This document shows, in pieces, positions 1-8,454 of a stretch of 64,000 nucleotides of DNA. Both the position numbers and the translations under genes were made by a program. The notes under the pieces are model-generated. The model was given only the letters and a program-made list of their open reading frames with translations, was not told the DNA's origin and ran no database searches. The DNA is from Pseudomonadota bacterium. GTDB lineage: Bacteria; Pseudomonadota; Gammaproteobacteria; Burkholderiales; Thiobacillaceae. Location of the stretch: positions 1 through 64,000 of the forward strand of contig JAJZRU010000010.1 in NCBI GenBank assembly GCA_021802555.1, given 5' to 3'. Each line of letters opens with the position of its first letter. Positions within the stretch are counted from its first letter, which is position 1.

Positions 1-125
1 ACGGCAGCGGGCTGGAAATCGGTGCATGCCTTGGCGTGAAGAACATCGGAAAGCCGTGTGCGGGAAAACCGCATGCACGGTTTGATGAGGGAGGGCAGGA
101 ACGGTGTTCCTGTTCTCTACTCTAC
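1..125 (+). mobile_element. 3' end of a group II intron (domains V and VI)
   Basis: Positions about 50-84 fold into a 34-nt hairpin with the AGCCGTGTGC / GCATGCACGGTT arms and GAAA-like loop typical of group II intron domain V. It is followed at about 88-125 by a second stem (GGCAGGAA / TTCCTG) and a CTCTACTCTAC tail, as expected for domain VI with its bulged branch-point adenosine. The intron body and any maturase lie left of the window, so only the 3' end is seen. The 3' splice site should fall near 120-125. The family assignment rests on the domain V pattern and has not been tested by a covariance search. Confidence 0.72.
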
Positions 126-373
126 CCGTAACCGGTTGCCATATCCTGGAGCCCATAGGGAGTAGAATCGCGTTTCTGGGGTGGTCACGGGCCTATTGAG
201 CGGGCTTGAGATCCTAGGCGCCACATGAAAAGGCAAAAAAATGAATAGGGATGCTGCCGTAAGCATGAAACCAAAGAGCAGTGCGCTGCACAAGCTCGTC
301 GTGGCTACACCGCTTGTCGTCTGCCTTGTGCCGCCCGCGGCCATCCTTGTTAGCTGGCCGTAGAAAAGAGCTT

Positions 374-850
374 ATGCAGCATGTAGCCACCCAGCTAATT
401 TGGCGATCCATGTCTTGGCTTCCTGGTTTCTTCTTGCGTCGCTTCTTCTCAATCCAATGGCTCGCCTCGCATACTTATGTCGACGTACGAGCACGGCACG
501 ACCCAGTATCAATACGCGGGGGCGAACTCCCTGAAATACAACTGTGGGTTGTCGTCTCTAATAATGGGCATTTCGATATAGAGTTGGACCGACTGTCAGC
601 AGAGTTTATTTTTGGCAGGGTTATTACGCAGCTCTTCTACCTACGTCGCACCAAGCTAAAGCCAACCGAGAAGCGGGAACTATTTCTGCGTGGTAAGTTG
701 GCTGACAGCGAAATAAACCATATCTCAAAACACAAAGAACATCCATCCATATCGCTTGAACTACGAGCTGACTTTAATTCAAAAATTCATAATTTCCCAG
801 TTAGCACTGGCCAGTTAGCCGGCATCAGGCCTGAATATATCAACTGCTAA
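374..850 (+). CDS. hypothetical protein, about 158 aa
   Basis: I do not recognise the family. The open frame extends upstream to 281, but the ATG at 374 follows an AAAAGAG purine stretch and gives a protein starting MQHVATQLIW; a second ATG at 410 is also possible. The N-terminal 30 residues are hydrophobic and aromatic, then a predicted beta-rich segment follows (LWVVVSNNGHFDIELDRLSA), suggestive of a small beta-sandwich. Base composition is visibly lower in GC than the core genes to the right. It lies 10 bp upstream of the M48 protease gene, so the two may be co-transcribed. Function unknown. Confidence 0.5.
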   Translation: MQHVATQLIWRSMSWLPGFFLRRFFSIQWLASHTYVDVRARHDPVSIRGGELPEIQLWVVVSNNGHFDIELDRLSAEFIFGRVITQLFYLRRTKLKPTEKRELFLRGKLADSEINHISKHKEHPSISLELRADFNSKIHNFPVSTGQLAGIRPEYINC

Positions 851-860
851 AGGGAAAGGC

Positions 861-2099
861 ATGAGTGGGCGTCGCGGGCTTTTTTTGAGTTTGCTGGTCA
901 CCGTAGTTTTCATGCTCAGCGGTTGCCAAACCATGAGTTCAATCGACAAAGGTCTCGCGAGCACGACTCGTAATTCCCCTAATGGCCCCAGGTTTGATTT
1001 TCAAACCCGCCAGCAAGAAATTCAGAATGGCAATAAGGAGCTTGATGCTTTTCTGACCAAAGAGCGATCAAAGGGCATTCCTTTAAATGCCGATGCGGTA
1101 GGGGGCGCCGAGTACCAGGAAGCCCTGGCAATATTTGATCGGATTCATTCGGTGCTACCAGTGCCTTACTCAAATGAGAAATGGACGCTGTGGATTGTCG
1201 GCCAGCCAATCTGGAATGCGTTCACCACAGGCGGGACCGGAATTGTCATTTATAGTGGCCTCCTGAAGGATCTCACTCCATGTCAGCTTGCCGTTGTCCT
1301 GGGCCATGAAAGTGCACACGTAGTGCTTGGCCATATTTCGAAGGATGCTACCTATAGCGAAATCGCCTTGGTTGGTGGGAAATTTCGCCAGTACAACTCC
1401 CTAAAGACGTACTTCACGATTGGCAACGAAATTCAGGCGGATCAGTATGGGTTGCTGTTTGCCACTCTGGCTGGGTTCAATCCGGAATGCGGGCCTGAAT
1501 TTTGGGCTCACGTGGCGCAAGAGCGTGGCAATGGCGCCGACTATATGTCGGATCACCCTTTTAACAGCCAGCGCGCCAGCTATTTGAATACGCTCGCGCA
1601 GCAGTACAAGCCATACTATGCTGGTGACGGGGTGGTGAATCCAGATCACGTGGCCATCCTTAACAAGGTGCTGTATCCAAACGTCGGCGGGCTCGCGCCG
1701 GGGCAGGGCGGTGGCTTATTTGATGTCTTGAACGCGGCAATGCAGGCCAAGGTAGACATACTCAAGGCTCAGGCGCAGCAAGCTAACCGTCAAGAGCTGG
1801 CGGCGGCGCAGCAGATGATCCAGGGATCCCTGAAGCTTGAGGCTTTTTCCGTAGTGGGTGACACGCTTTACGCCAAATTTTTAAATGCGGCATATATGCC
1901 CATTAATGACGTATTTCTGCTGGGGGTCAAGGTGGCAAATGGGGCGACAGCCACAACGGCTCTGGTAAAAGTTGCGACCATGATTCCGGCCCAGGGGCAG
2001 CTTTTGGTCGCGTTTCGGAATCCCGTGTTTGCGACGGGGGTAGTAAATAAGTATGACACCAGCTTCTACATCGATAGTGTAGAAAAAGTCGGTTTCTAA
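861..2099 (+). CDS. M48-family zinc metalloprotease, lipoprotein
   Basis: The 412-aa product begins with a lipoprotein signal: a hydrophobic core (residues 7-19) ending in the lipobox LSGC with lipidated Cys22, so the mature protein should be membrane-anchored in the periplasm. The catalytic zinc motif HESAH is at 149-153, and the third ligand region, NEIQADQYG, lies about 40 residues further on, the usual M48 arrangement. A helical Gln/Ala-rich segment near residue 300 precedes a C-terminal beta-rich domain. Family members act in envelope quality control (BepA/LoiP/YcaL relatives), but the exact substrate cannot be inferred. GC is lower than in neighbouring core genes, in line with the accessory setting. 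Confidence 0.85.
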   Translation: MSGRRGLFLSLLVTVVFMLSGCQTMSSIDKGLASTTRNSPNGPRFDFQTRQQEIQNGNKELDAFLTKERSKGIPLNADAVGGAEYQEALAIFDRIHSVLPVPYSNEKWTLWIVGQPIWNAFTTGGTGIVIYSGLLKDLTPCQLAVVLGHESAHVVLGHISKDATYSEIALVGGKFRQYNSLKTYFTIGNEIQADQYGLLFATLAGFNPECGPEFWAHVAQERGNGADYMSDHPFNSQRASYLNTLAQQYKPYYAGDGVVNPDHVAILNKVLYPNVGGLAPGQGGGLFDVLNAAMQAKVDILKAQAQQANRQELAAAQQMIQGSLKLEAFSVVGDTLYAKFLNAAYMPINDVFLLGVKVANGATATTALVKVATMIPAQGQLLVAFRNPVFATGVVNKYDTSFYIDSVEKVGF

Positions 2100-2463
2100 A
2101 CTATGGACCTTCTGCAGCAGATAAAGACGAAGCTTGGTTCAGAACTCGTCAGAACCCGGGGTCTTGTATTACAACATCATCCCCTTGCCACAAACTCATG
2201 TTCACGGTAACTCATCGCCCGGCTCACATCCGAAAACAGCGAGGGAGTATTCATGCAAGGCCTGGCTCCGCTGTAGGCGCTGCTTTTGAGCAGAGCGGCG
2301 AGGTCATGGGCGATCCGGGTGGGTAGCGTTAATGCAAGACCTCGGTGCCTTGTGGCGGGTAACAGCCAGCGGACCGCGCCGCCCGCACTGACGGTGCTGG
2401 ACGACGAGCCCAGTCGCGCAGTATCCTGCACATAATTCTGTCATCTCAATCAAGGAGTAGGCC
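2100..2463. other. 364-bp gap without a recognised gene
   Basis: No reading frame here has a convincing start, Shine-Dalgarno site and composition together. It separates the M48 gene from the toxin-antitoxin pair and should hold that pair's promoter. An AT-rich patch around 2426-2445, just before the AAGGAG ribosome site of the antitoxin, is the only promoter-like stretch I see. Confidence 0.4.
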
Positions 2464-2805
2464 ATGGGCTTTTCCACTGGTGATGTGGTTCCCTTTACCC
2501 AGGCGCGCGCCAATCTCTCCGAACTGGCCGATCAGGCCAAGGCCGGCGCCGAGAAGATCATCACCAAGAACGGCGAGAGTTACGTCGCCCTGATCGACGC
2601 CGACCGGCTGGACTACTATCACCGGCTGGAACGCGAGCGCATCCATCTGTTGCTCATCGACGACGCCCGCCGTGGTCTGGCCGACATCGCTGCCGGACGG
2701 ACCTTCGAGGCCGATGGCGCCCTCGATCGGTTGCAACAGCGCCGGGCCGCGCCCGGTTCCACCAAATCGTCCATTGCCGGAAAGGCCGCCAGGAAGCGTG
2801 GCTGA
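2464..2805 (+). CDS. type II antitoxin, Phd/YefM family
   Basis: A 113-aa protein whose N-terminal 55 residues match the Phd/YefM fold: VVPFTQARANLSELADQAKAG, then a segment ending in an IITKNGESYVALI-type strand. This domain dimerises and binds the operator, while the C-terminal tail neutralises the toxin. A good AAGGAG ribosome site lies 9 bp before the ATG. The gene overlaps the downstream toxin by 8 bp, the usual translational coupling of such pairs. The Arg/Lys-rich tail (residues 90-113) is long for the family and probably wraps the toxin. Confidence 0.85.
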   Translation: MGFSTGDVVPFTQARANLSELADQAKAGAEKIITKNGESYVALIDADRLDYYHRLERERIHLLLIDDARRGLADIAAGRTFEADGALDRLQQRRAAPGSTKSSIAGKAARKRG

Positions 2806-3181
2806 GCGCCTGTACCGGGTCGAACTGACCGCGAGCTTCCTGGAATGCCTCAACGCCATCGCAGCCTTCCTGCTTGAAGCTGACGCGGGCCTGGCCTTCG
2901 ATGCGCTGCTGGCCGAGTTGCGCGCCGCGGTCATCCCCAACCTGAGCCGTTATCCTCGCATCGGCCGGCGCTACCTGGACAATCCGCCCCAATCGGCCGA
3001 AGCGCTGGCCCAACTCGCCGTGCTGCCGGCCGGCACCGCCCAGGCCCTGCGCGAATACCTGCATGGCGACTACCTCATGCTGTACACCGCATCGGAAACC
3101 GATGCCACGGTTTACCTGCTGTCCATCCGGCATCACCGCCAGCTTTCGTTCGACTTCGCCGGGCTGTGGCCCGGGGCCTGA
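2798..3181 (+). CDS. type II toxin, RelE/ParE superfamily
   Basis: I place the start at the GTG at 2798, which overlaps the antitoxin stop (GTGGCTGA) and gives a 127-aa protein. The sequence YRVELTASFLECLNAIAAFL at the start and YLLSIRHHRQLSFDF at the end is the standard RelE/ParE helix-then-beta-sheet layout with the C-terminal basic strand (SIRHHRQ). A longer in-frame extension to 2672 lies wholly inside the antitoxin gene and is not credible. Members either cut mRNA on the ribosome (RelE) or poison gyrase (ParE); the sequence does not decide which. Confidence 0.82.
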   Translation: MAERLYRVELTASFLECLNAIAAFLLEADAGLAFDALLAELRAAVIPNLSRYPRIGRRYLDNPPQSAEALAQLAVLPAGTAQALREYLHGDYLMLYTASETDATVYLLSIRHHRQLSFDFAGLWPGA

Positions 3182-3262
3182 TGGCCACCGCACAAGCCAG
3201 AATCGGACCACTGGAACCAACAGCATGCCAACACTGCACGGGGGGAGGAAAAGACAGGATGG

Positions 3263-3472
3263 TTAGCCCTTCTTGAATTTCTTGCCGACCTCGGCATCGA
3301 GGTCGTCGTCGGCGTCCTTGATTTTCCAGCCGCCCAGCGGCGTGCGCAGCAGAAACTTGTGGGCAGGTCTTGCAATACCACGCCGCCCCTTGCCGTTAGA
3401 CTGCGAGTGGGCTGGCAGACTGGGCAATTCGGCGACTTTGGCCTTGGCTTCGAAGGCGCTTACGGTCTGCAT
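3263..3472 (-). CDS. small antitoxin-like protein, probably degenerate
   Basis: The 69-aa product starts MQTVSAFEAKAKVAEL, which closely resembles the first strand and helix of Phd-type antitoxins (typically MQTVSAFEAK then a leucine-rich helix). After residue 16 the similarity stops; the rest is a basic, unrecognised tail ending DAEVGKKFKKG. A GGAAG ribosome site sits upstream of the ATG. It converges on the intact toxin gene and lies just downstream of prfB on the same strand. It may be an orphan antitoxin with a replaced C-terminus, or a remnant of a second toxin-antitoxin locus. No partner toxin is seen. Confidence 0.5.
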   Translation of the reverse strand: MQTVSAFEAKAKVAELPSLPAHSQSNGKGRRGIARPAHKFLLRTPLGGWKIKDADDDLDAEVGKKFKKG

Positions 3473-3539
3473 GGCTGCTTCCGGTAACGGGTTAGCCAGG
3501 TTGTCGGCGGGGCATCTGCGGGCGGAAAGCCGACTTCGG

Positions 3540-4644
3540 TCAAACCCCCTGCTTGAGGCTGGCTTCGATGAAGGCATCCAGGTCGCCGTCCAGCACCTTC
3601 TGCGTATTGGAGATTTCCACATTGGTGCGCAGGTCCTTGATGCGCGACTGGTCGAGCACGTAGGAGCGGATCTGGTGGCCCCAGCCGACGTCGGATTTGC
3701 CGGCTTCGAGCTTGTCCTGCTCGGCCTGCCGCTTGCGCAGCTCGGCTTCGTAGAGGCGCGACTTGAGCATGGCCATCGCCTCGGCGCGGTTGCGGTGCTG
3801 CGAGCGGTCGTTCTGGCATTGCACGACGATGCCGCTGGGCAGGTGCGTGATGCGGATGGCCGAGTCGGTCTTGTTGATGTGCTGGCCGCCCGCGCCTGAA
3901 GCACGAAACGTGTCGACGCGCAGATCGGCGGGGTTGATGTCGATTTCGATGGATTCGTCCACCTCCGGATAGACGAACACGCTGGCAAATGAGGTGTGGC
4001 GCCCGCCCGAGGAGTCGAACGGCGACTTGCGCACCAGTCGGTGCACGCCGGTTTCGGTGCGCAGCAGGCCGTAGGCGTATTCGCCCTCGACCTTGACGGT
4101 GGCGGAACGGATGCCGGCCACGTCGCCCTCGGTTTCTTCCAGCAGTTCGGCCTTGAAGCCCTTGCGCTCGGCGTATTTCAGATACTGGCGCAGCAGCATG
4201 GAGGCCCAGTCGCAGGCTTCGGTGCCGCCGGCGCCGGCCTGGATGTCGATGAAGCAGTTGTTGGGGTCCAGCGGATTGCTGAACATGCGGCGGAATTCCA
4301 GCGCGCCGACCCGGGTTTCCAGCGCGTCGGCATCTGCGGCGACCGCCTCCAGCGTGCTGTCGTCGCCTTCGGCCTGCGCCAGATCGAACAACTCGCGCGC
4401 GTCGGCGATGCCCTGGCCCAGCTCGTCCAGGGTTAGCACCACGCCTTCCAGGCCTTTCTTCTCCTTGCCCAGCTCCTGCGCGCGTGCGGGTTCGTTCCAC
4501 AGCGCCGGGTCTTCCACCAGGCGGTTGACTTCCTCCAGGCGGGACTTCTTCAGGTCGTAGTCAAAGAAACCCCCGGAGTTCGTCGGCGCGGCGGCCGAGG
4601 TCTGCGAGGGCGGCGGAAATCTGGTTGAGGCGTTCGGCGTCCAT
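3540..4644 (-). CDS. prfB: peptide chain release factor 2 (with programmed +1 frameshift)
   Basis: RF2 releases the finished peptide at UGA and UAA codons. The frame from the ATG at 4644 ([16 protein letters not shown]) reaches an in-frame TGA at codon 28. A +1 shift at CTT-TGA-C then joins it to the main frame ([11 protein letters not shown]), giving about 367 aa, the family's normal length. The stop-recognition tripeptide is present in [11 protein letters not shown] and the catalytic GGQ in [13 protein letters not shown]. The residue four before the GGQ is Ala, the common state, unlike the Thr of E. coli K-12. It lies 55 bp downstream of the DUF4010 gene on the same strand. lysS, a frequent neighbour, does not follow. 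Confidence 0.96.
4560..4578 (-). promoter_or_regulatory. prfB: prfB autoregulatory +1 frameshift site
   Basis: Read on the minus strand the site is CTCCGGGGG-TTT-CTT-TGA-C. A G-rich Shine-Dalgarno-like stretch sits just before the slippery CTT codon and the UGA stop with a following C, a weak termination context. When RF2 is scarce the ribosome shifts +1 and makes the full protein. The known bacterial signal is AGGGGG-TAT-CTT-TGA-C, so this copy is nearly canonical. Confidence 0.93.
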
Positions 4645-4699
4645 GGTGTACGGGGCGATGACGAAAGGGCGGAATTTTAGCATCCGCGCGCGGTGCGCT

Positions 4700-5971
4700 T
4701 CAGCGCAGGAACAGGGCTGCGCCCGCGAGGATGCCCGCCCCCAGCATGCCCATACCGGCCGCGGCGTGGCGCCCGTTGCGCAAGCCGGCCACCGCCAGCG
4801 TCAGCCCGGACTTGAGCGCGAGATTGGCGATCATGGCCAGCGCCAGCGCCCAGGCCGCCTGGCGCGCATCCAGGCTCGCCAGGTTGTAGAGGCGCAGGCT
4901 GGACAGCGTGATGGCGTCGATGTCGGTGAGGCCGGAGGCAAATGCCACGGGGTAGAAGCCCTGCGGCCCGGCCAGATCGGTGATCCACGCCGAAGCCAGC
5001 AGCACCAGGGCATAGAGCGCGCCGAAGCCCAGCGCCGCGCGCAGCTCCATGGGGTTCTTGAGCGCGAGCGGCGCTTCGGGCCTGGCCGGTCTGAGCTTGA
5101 GGTAGCCATAAGCGGCTATGCCCAGGCCGGGCAGCAGGCCTGTCGCCAGCACCGGCAAGACCTTGGCCAGCGTCACCGGCGCCAGGATGGCGGCGAGCAC
5201 GATCAGGCGCACGGCCGACATGAGGCTGGCGGTGACGATGATGATGGCCGCGCCGGGCGCCAGGGCGGCGTCGCGGCGCGCATGGCGCGCGAAGATGAGG
5301 GTGGTGCCGGTGCTGGAAACCACACCGCCCAGCACGCCCAGGAGCCAGACGCCATGCTTCTGGCCGACGATGCGCAGGGCCGCATAGCCCGCCAGGCTGA
5401 TGCCCGCCACCAGCACCACCAGCCACCAGATCTGATAGGGGTTGAGGGCGCCATAGGGGCCGTAGTCCCGGTTCGGCAGGAGCGGCAGGACGACCAGGGA
5501 GAGCACGGCGAACTGCAGGATGGCGAGCAAATCCTGGCGCGTGAGCGTGTGCGAAAAGCCGCGCAGTTCGGTCTTGAAGTACAACAGCATGGTGGCGGAC
5601 ACGCCCAGCACCGCGGCCAGCTGAAACTGCTCCAGCCAGCACAGCACGCCCAGGCCATAGCACACCAGCAGAGCCGCGACCGTGGTGGTGCCGGGGTCCT
5701 CCGCAGGCGGCTCCTGGCGCTGGTAGGCGGCGATCATGTAGCCGCCGGTCAGGAGCAGGCCGGCGACGACGATCCAGGGGCTGCCCAGCGCCTGGGCCAG
5801 TTGTGCGCTCATGACGCTGAACAGCGCGGTCAGGGCAAAGGTGCGCACGCCGCCCAGCGCGCTGGGATTGCGCTCCCGCTCCAGGCCCATGAGCAGGCCG
5901 AGGCCCACGGCGGCGGCATAACGGAAAAGGATTTGCCACTCGGGCGCCAGCACAAAAGCCGGTGCGTTCAC
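4700..5971 (-). CDS. MgtC/SapB-like, DUF4010 integral membrane protein
   Basis: A 423-aa polytopic membrane protein. The first 140 residues follow the MgtC/SapB N-terminal pattern (GLGLLMGLERER, then GGVRTFALTALF). The rest matches DUF4010, with alternating hydrophobic segments and the conserved stretch FASGLTDIDAITLS near residue 350. I choose the GTG at 5971 because it overlaps the recJ stop as GTGA, pointing to translational coupling. Function is unknown; MgtC-type domains are linked to Mg2+ stress and membrane ATPase control, but that should not be transferred to this fusion. It separates recJ from prfB, which are often direct neighbours in Betaproteobacteria. Confidence 0.8.
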   Translation of the reverse strand: MNAPAFVLAPEWQILFRYAAAVGLGLLMGLERERNPSALGGVRTFALTALFSVMSAQLAQALGSPWIVVAGLLLTGGYMIAAYQRQEPPAEDPGTTTVAALLVCYGLGVLCWLEQFQLAAVLGVSATMLLYFKTELRGFSHTLTRQDLLAILQFAVLSLVVLPLLPNRDYGPYGALNPYQIWWLVVLVAGISLAGYAALRIVGQKHGVWLLGVLGGVVSSTGTTLIFARHARRDAALAPGAAIIIVTASLMSAVRLIVLAAILAPVTLAKVLPVLATGLLPGLGIAAYGYLKLRPARPEAPLALKNPMELRAALGFGALYALVLLASAWITDLAGPQGFYPVAFASGLTDIDAITLSSLRLYNLASLDARQAAWALALAMIANLALKSGLTLAVAGLRNGRHAAAGMGMLGAGILAGAALFLR

Positions 5972-7662
5972 GCCAGCGCCTCCCAGTGCTGCAGGCGCAG
6001 TTGCAGGGCGATGCTGCCGTTGTAATGGTTGGTCATGGGCGAGAACACGGCATGCACACGTGCCGGGAGGGGCTCGGCATGGAAGAAGGCGAGCGCGTCC
6101 ATGGCCTGCCCGCCATGGTTCACCTTGAGCTTCATGTGCTTTTCGCCCACCAGGCGCTGCTCCGTGACGGACAGCGTTGCCTCGAACAGAGGCGGGGGGA
6201 AGCCCTGACCCCACACGCCCATTTCCAGTTGCGTCACCTGCTGCAGGGTGATTTCGCCGGGCGGCAGCTCGCCGTCGGTTTCGATCACGCGGGCCAGGTC
6301 GGCCGGCGAGAGGAGTTCGCGTGCCACCGCCTCCCAGGCGTCGGCAAACGCCGGAAAGTCCTGGGCCTTGAGGCTCAGGCCAGCGGCCATGGCATGCCCG
6401 CCGAATTTGCCCAGCAGTCCGGGATGGCGGCGATCCAGCAGGTCGAGCGCGTCGCGCAGGTGCAAGCCGGGAATGGAGCGGCCGGAGCCTTTCAGCTCCC
6501 CGTCGGTTCCGGGGGCGAAGGCGATCACCGGACGGTGGTATTTTTCCTTGAGGCGCGAGGCCAACAGCCCCACCACGCCGGCATGCCAGCCGGGCTCGTA
6601 GAGCGCCAGGCCGACGCGCTCGGCCGGATCGTAGCGTTCCAGGCCGGCCAGGGCGGACTCCAGCATGCCGCTTTCCACATCTTTGCGCGTGCGATTGAGT
6701 TCGTCCAGCCTTTGCGCCAAGGGCAGGGCGCCGGCCAGGTCGGGGGCGAGCAGGCATTCCACGCCCAGCGACATATCGTCCAGGCGGCCGGCGGCATTGA
6801 GGCGCGGGCCGAGCAGAAAACCCAGGTCGCTCACGGCAGCGCGCGCGGGATCGCGGCCGGCCACGGCGAAGAGCGCCCGGATGCCGGGGCAGGCGCGCCT
6901 GGCGCGCATGCGCGCCAGGCCCTGGGCCACCAGGATGCGGTTGTTGGCGTCCAGCTTGACGACGTCGGCCACCGTGCCCAGCGCGACGATGTCCAGCAGC
7001 TCCCGCAAATCGGGCTCCGCCTTTCCGGCGTAAGCGCCGCGCCGGCGCAGTTCGGCGCGCAGGGCCAGGAGCAGATAGAACATCACGCCCACCCCGGCCA
7101 GATGCTTGCTGGGAAAGGCGCATCCGGGCTGGTTGGGATTGACGATGGCGGCCGCGGCCGGCAGGGTGGCGCCGGGCAGGTGGTGGTCGGTGACCAATAC
7201 CGGGATGCCCAGGGCGCGGGCGGCATCGATGCCCGCATGGGCGGCGATGCCGTTGTCCACGGTGAGGATGAGGTCGGGCTGGCGGGCGGCGGCGAGGGCG
7301 ACGATTTCCGGGCTCAGGCCATAGCCGTGTTCGAGACGGTGGGGAACCAGATAAGACACCGGCGCTCCCAGCAGACTGAGTCCGCGCACGCCGACGGCGC
7401 TGGCAGTGGCGCCGTCGGCATCGTAGTCGCCGACGATGAGCAGCTTCTTGCCGGCGGCAATGGCGTCCGCCAGCAGGCCCGCGGCGGCGCCGGCGCCGCG
7501 CAGGTCGTCCGGCGGCAGCAACCGCGCCAGGCGTGGGTCGGCTTCGCGCGCGCTCGCCACGCCGCGCGCGGCATACAGGCGCGCGAGCAGCGGCGGGAGG
7601 CCTTCATCTCGCAGGCGGCGGGCGAGTTGCGGATCGTGCGGGCGTTGCTGGATGCGAATCAA
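5968..7662 (-). CDS. recJ: single-stranded-DNA-specific exonuclease RecJ
   Basis: The 564-aa protein has the DHH phosphoesterase motifs in order: DYDADG (motif I, after KLLIVG), TVDNGI (II) and VTDHHLPG (III), followed by the DHHA1 domain with GGHAMAAGLS and the C-terminal OB-fold. RecJ degrades ssDNA 5' to 3' in mismatch, base-excision and RecF-pathway repair, with Mn2+/Mg2+ held by the DHH aspartates and histidines. Length and domain order are normal. It heads a minus-strand run recJ-DUF4010-prfB; the start lies 209 bp from the divergent DUF302 gene. Confidence 0.95.
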   Translation of the reverse strand: MIRIQQRPHDPQLARRLRDEGLPPLLARLYAARGVASAREADPRLARLLPPDDLRGAGAAAGLLADAIAAGKKLLIVGDYDADGATASAVGVRGLSLLGAPVSYLVPHRLEHGYGLSPEIVALAAARQPDLILTVDNGIAAHAGIDAARALGIPVLVTDHHLPGATLPAAAAIVNPNQPGCAFPSKHLAGVGVMFYLLLALRAELRRRGAYAGKAEPDLRELLDIVALGTVADVVKLDANNRILVAQGLARMRARRACPGIRALFAVAGRDPARAAVSDLGFLLGPRLNAAGRLDDMSLGVECLLAPDLAGALPLAQRLDELNRTRKDVESGMLESALAGLERYDPAERVGLALYEPGWHAGVVGLLASRLKEKYHRPVIAFAPGTDGELKGSGRSIPGLHLRDALDLLDRRHPGLLGKFGGHAMAAGLSLKAQDFPAFADAWEAVARELLSPADLARVIETDGELPPGEITLQQVTQLEMGVWGQGFPPPLFEATLSVTEQRLVGEKHMKLKVNHGGQAMDALAFFHAEPLPARVHAVFSPMTNHYNGSIALQLRLQHWEALA

Positions 7663-7871
7663 GGCAGGGCGGGTGTGCGGGGTCGGGCGCGCCTATGGTA
7701 AAGCCGATCGGGGCGCTTGCGTGTTCTTCCGCCGCCATGGGCGGGATGGACTATGGCTGGATGTATTAACGGGCACTAATATTGCCCGCTTTTCAGGCGC
7801 CCATGCGTTGGGCACGGGGCAGTGCCGCCTAAGGTCGCTGCCGATTTGCGATGACTATGGAGATGAATGCC

Positions 7872-8396
7872 ATGAAATGGATCGGTTCGTTGCGCTGGCT
7901 GCTGCCTGCGGTTCTGGCCTTGACCATGCTTCCCCAGGCCCAGGCGGCCGGCAAAGGGACGGAAGCGACGCTCAAAGGCGCGTCTTCCGTGTACAAAATC
8001 AAGATCGAGAAAGGCGTGAGCCTGTCCGAAGCGGTGCAGTCCATGCAGTTGCGCGCCAACGACCTCAACCTCAAGCAGGTGTCCGAACTACCGCTGTCCG
8101 AACAAGTCGCCGCCATGACCGGCAAACCGCAGCGGCGCATGACCATCTTCCAGTTCTGCAACGCCCTGATCGCGAAGCAGTTGGTCGATTACAACGTCGA
8201 CTTCGCCGTCTTCCTGCCCTGTCGCATCGCCTTGATCGAGGATGCCAAGGGTCAGGGCTGGCTGGTGATGATGGACATGGACGTGCCCGCACTGGCCAAG
8301 GATTACCACATCCCGCCCAAGCTCGCGCAGGAGATGCAAACCGTGCGCGAGCAGCTGAAGAGCATCATGCGGGCAGGCGCCACGGGCGCGTTGTGA
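7872..8396 (+). CDS. secreted DUF302-domain protein
   Basis: I place the start at the ATG at 7872 (MKWIGSLRWLLPAVLALTML), preceded by GGAG; three in-frame ATGs upstream (7851, 7857, 7863) would only lengthen the signal peptide. Cleavage is expected after AQA, giving a periplasmic protein of about 150 aa. The DUF302 core is in the second half (FQFCNALIAKQLVDYN, then FLPCRIALIED). DUF302 proteins are common in sulfur- and iron-oxidising bacteria and have no settled function. The gene is monocistronic by appearance, divergent from recJ. Confidence 0.78.
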   Translation: MKWIGSLRWLLPAVLALTMLPQAQAAGKGTEATLKGASSVYKIKIEKGVSLSEAVQSMQLRANDLNLKQVSELPLSEQVAAMTGKPQRRMTIFQFCNALIAKQLVDYNVDFAVFLPCRIALIEDAKGQGWLVMMDMDVPALAKDYHIPPKLAQEMQTVREQLKSIMRAGATGAL

Positions 8397-8454
8397 CGCC
8401 GGCCTGAACGCCGCCTTGCCGGCGGGGTGAACGCGCGCGGCGCAAGGGCGAGGA

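Noticed and set aside
4700-7123. 807-codon reading of the DUF4010 frame extending into recJ
   Set aside because: The extra 380 codons are a GC-driven shadow of recJ; the GTG at 5971 overlapping the recJ stop is the better start.
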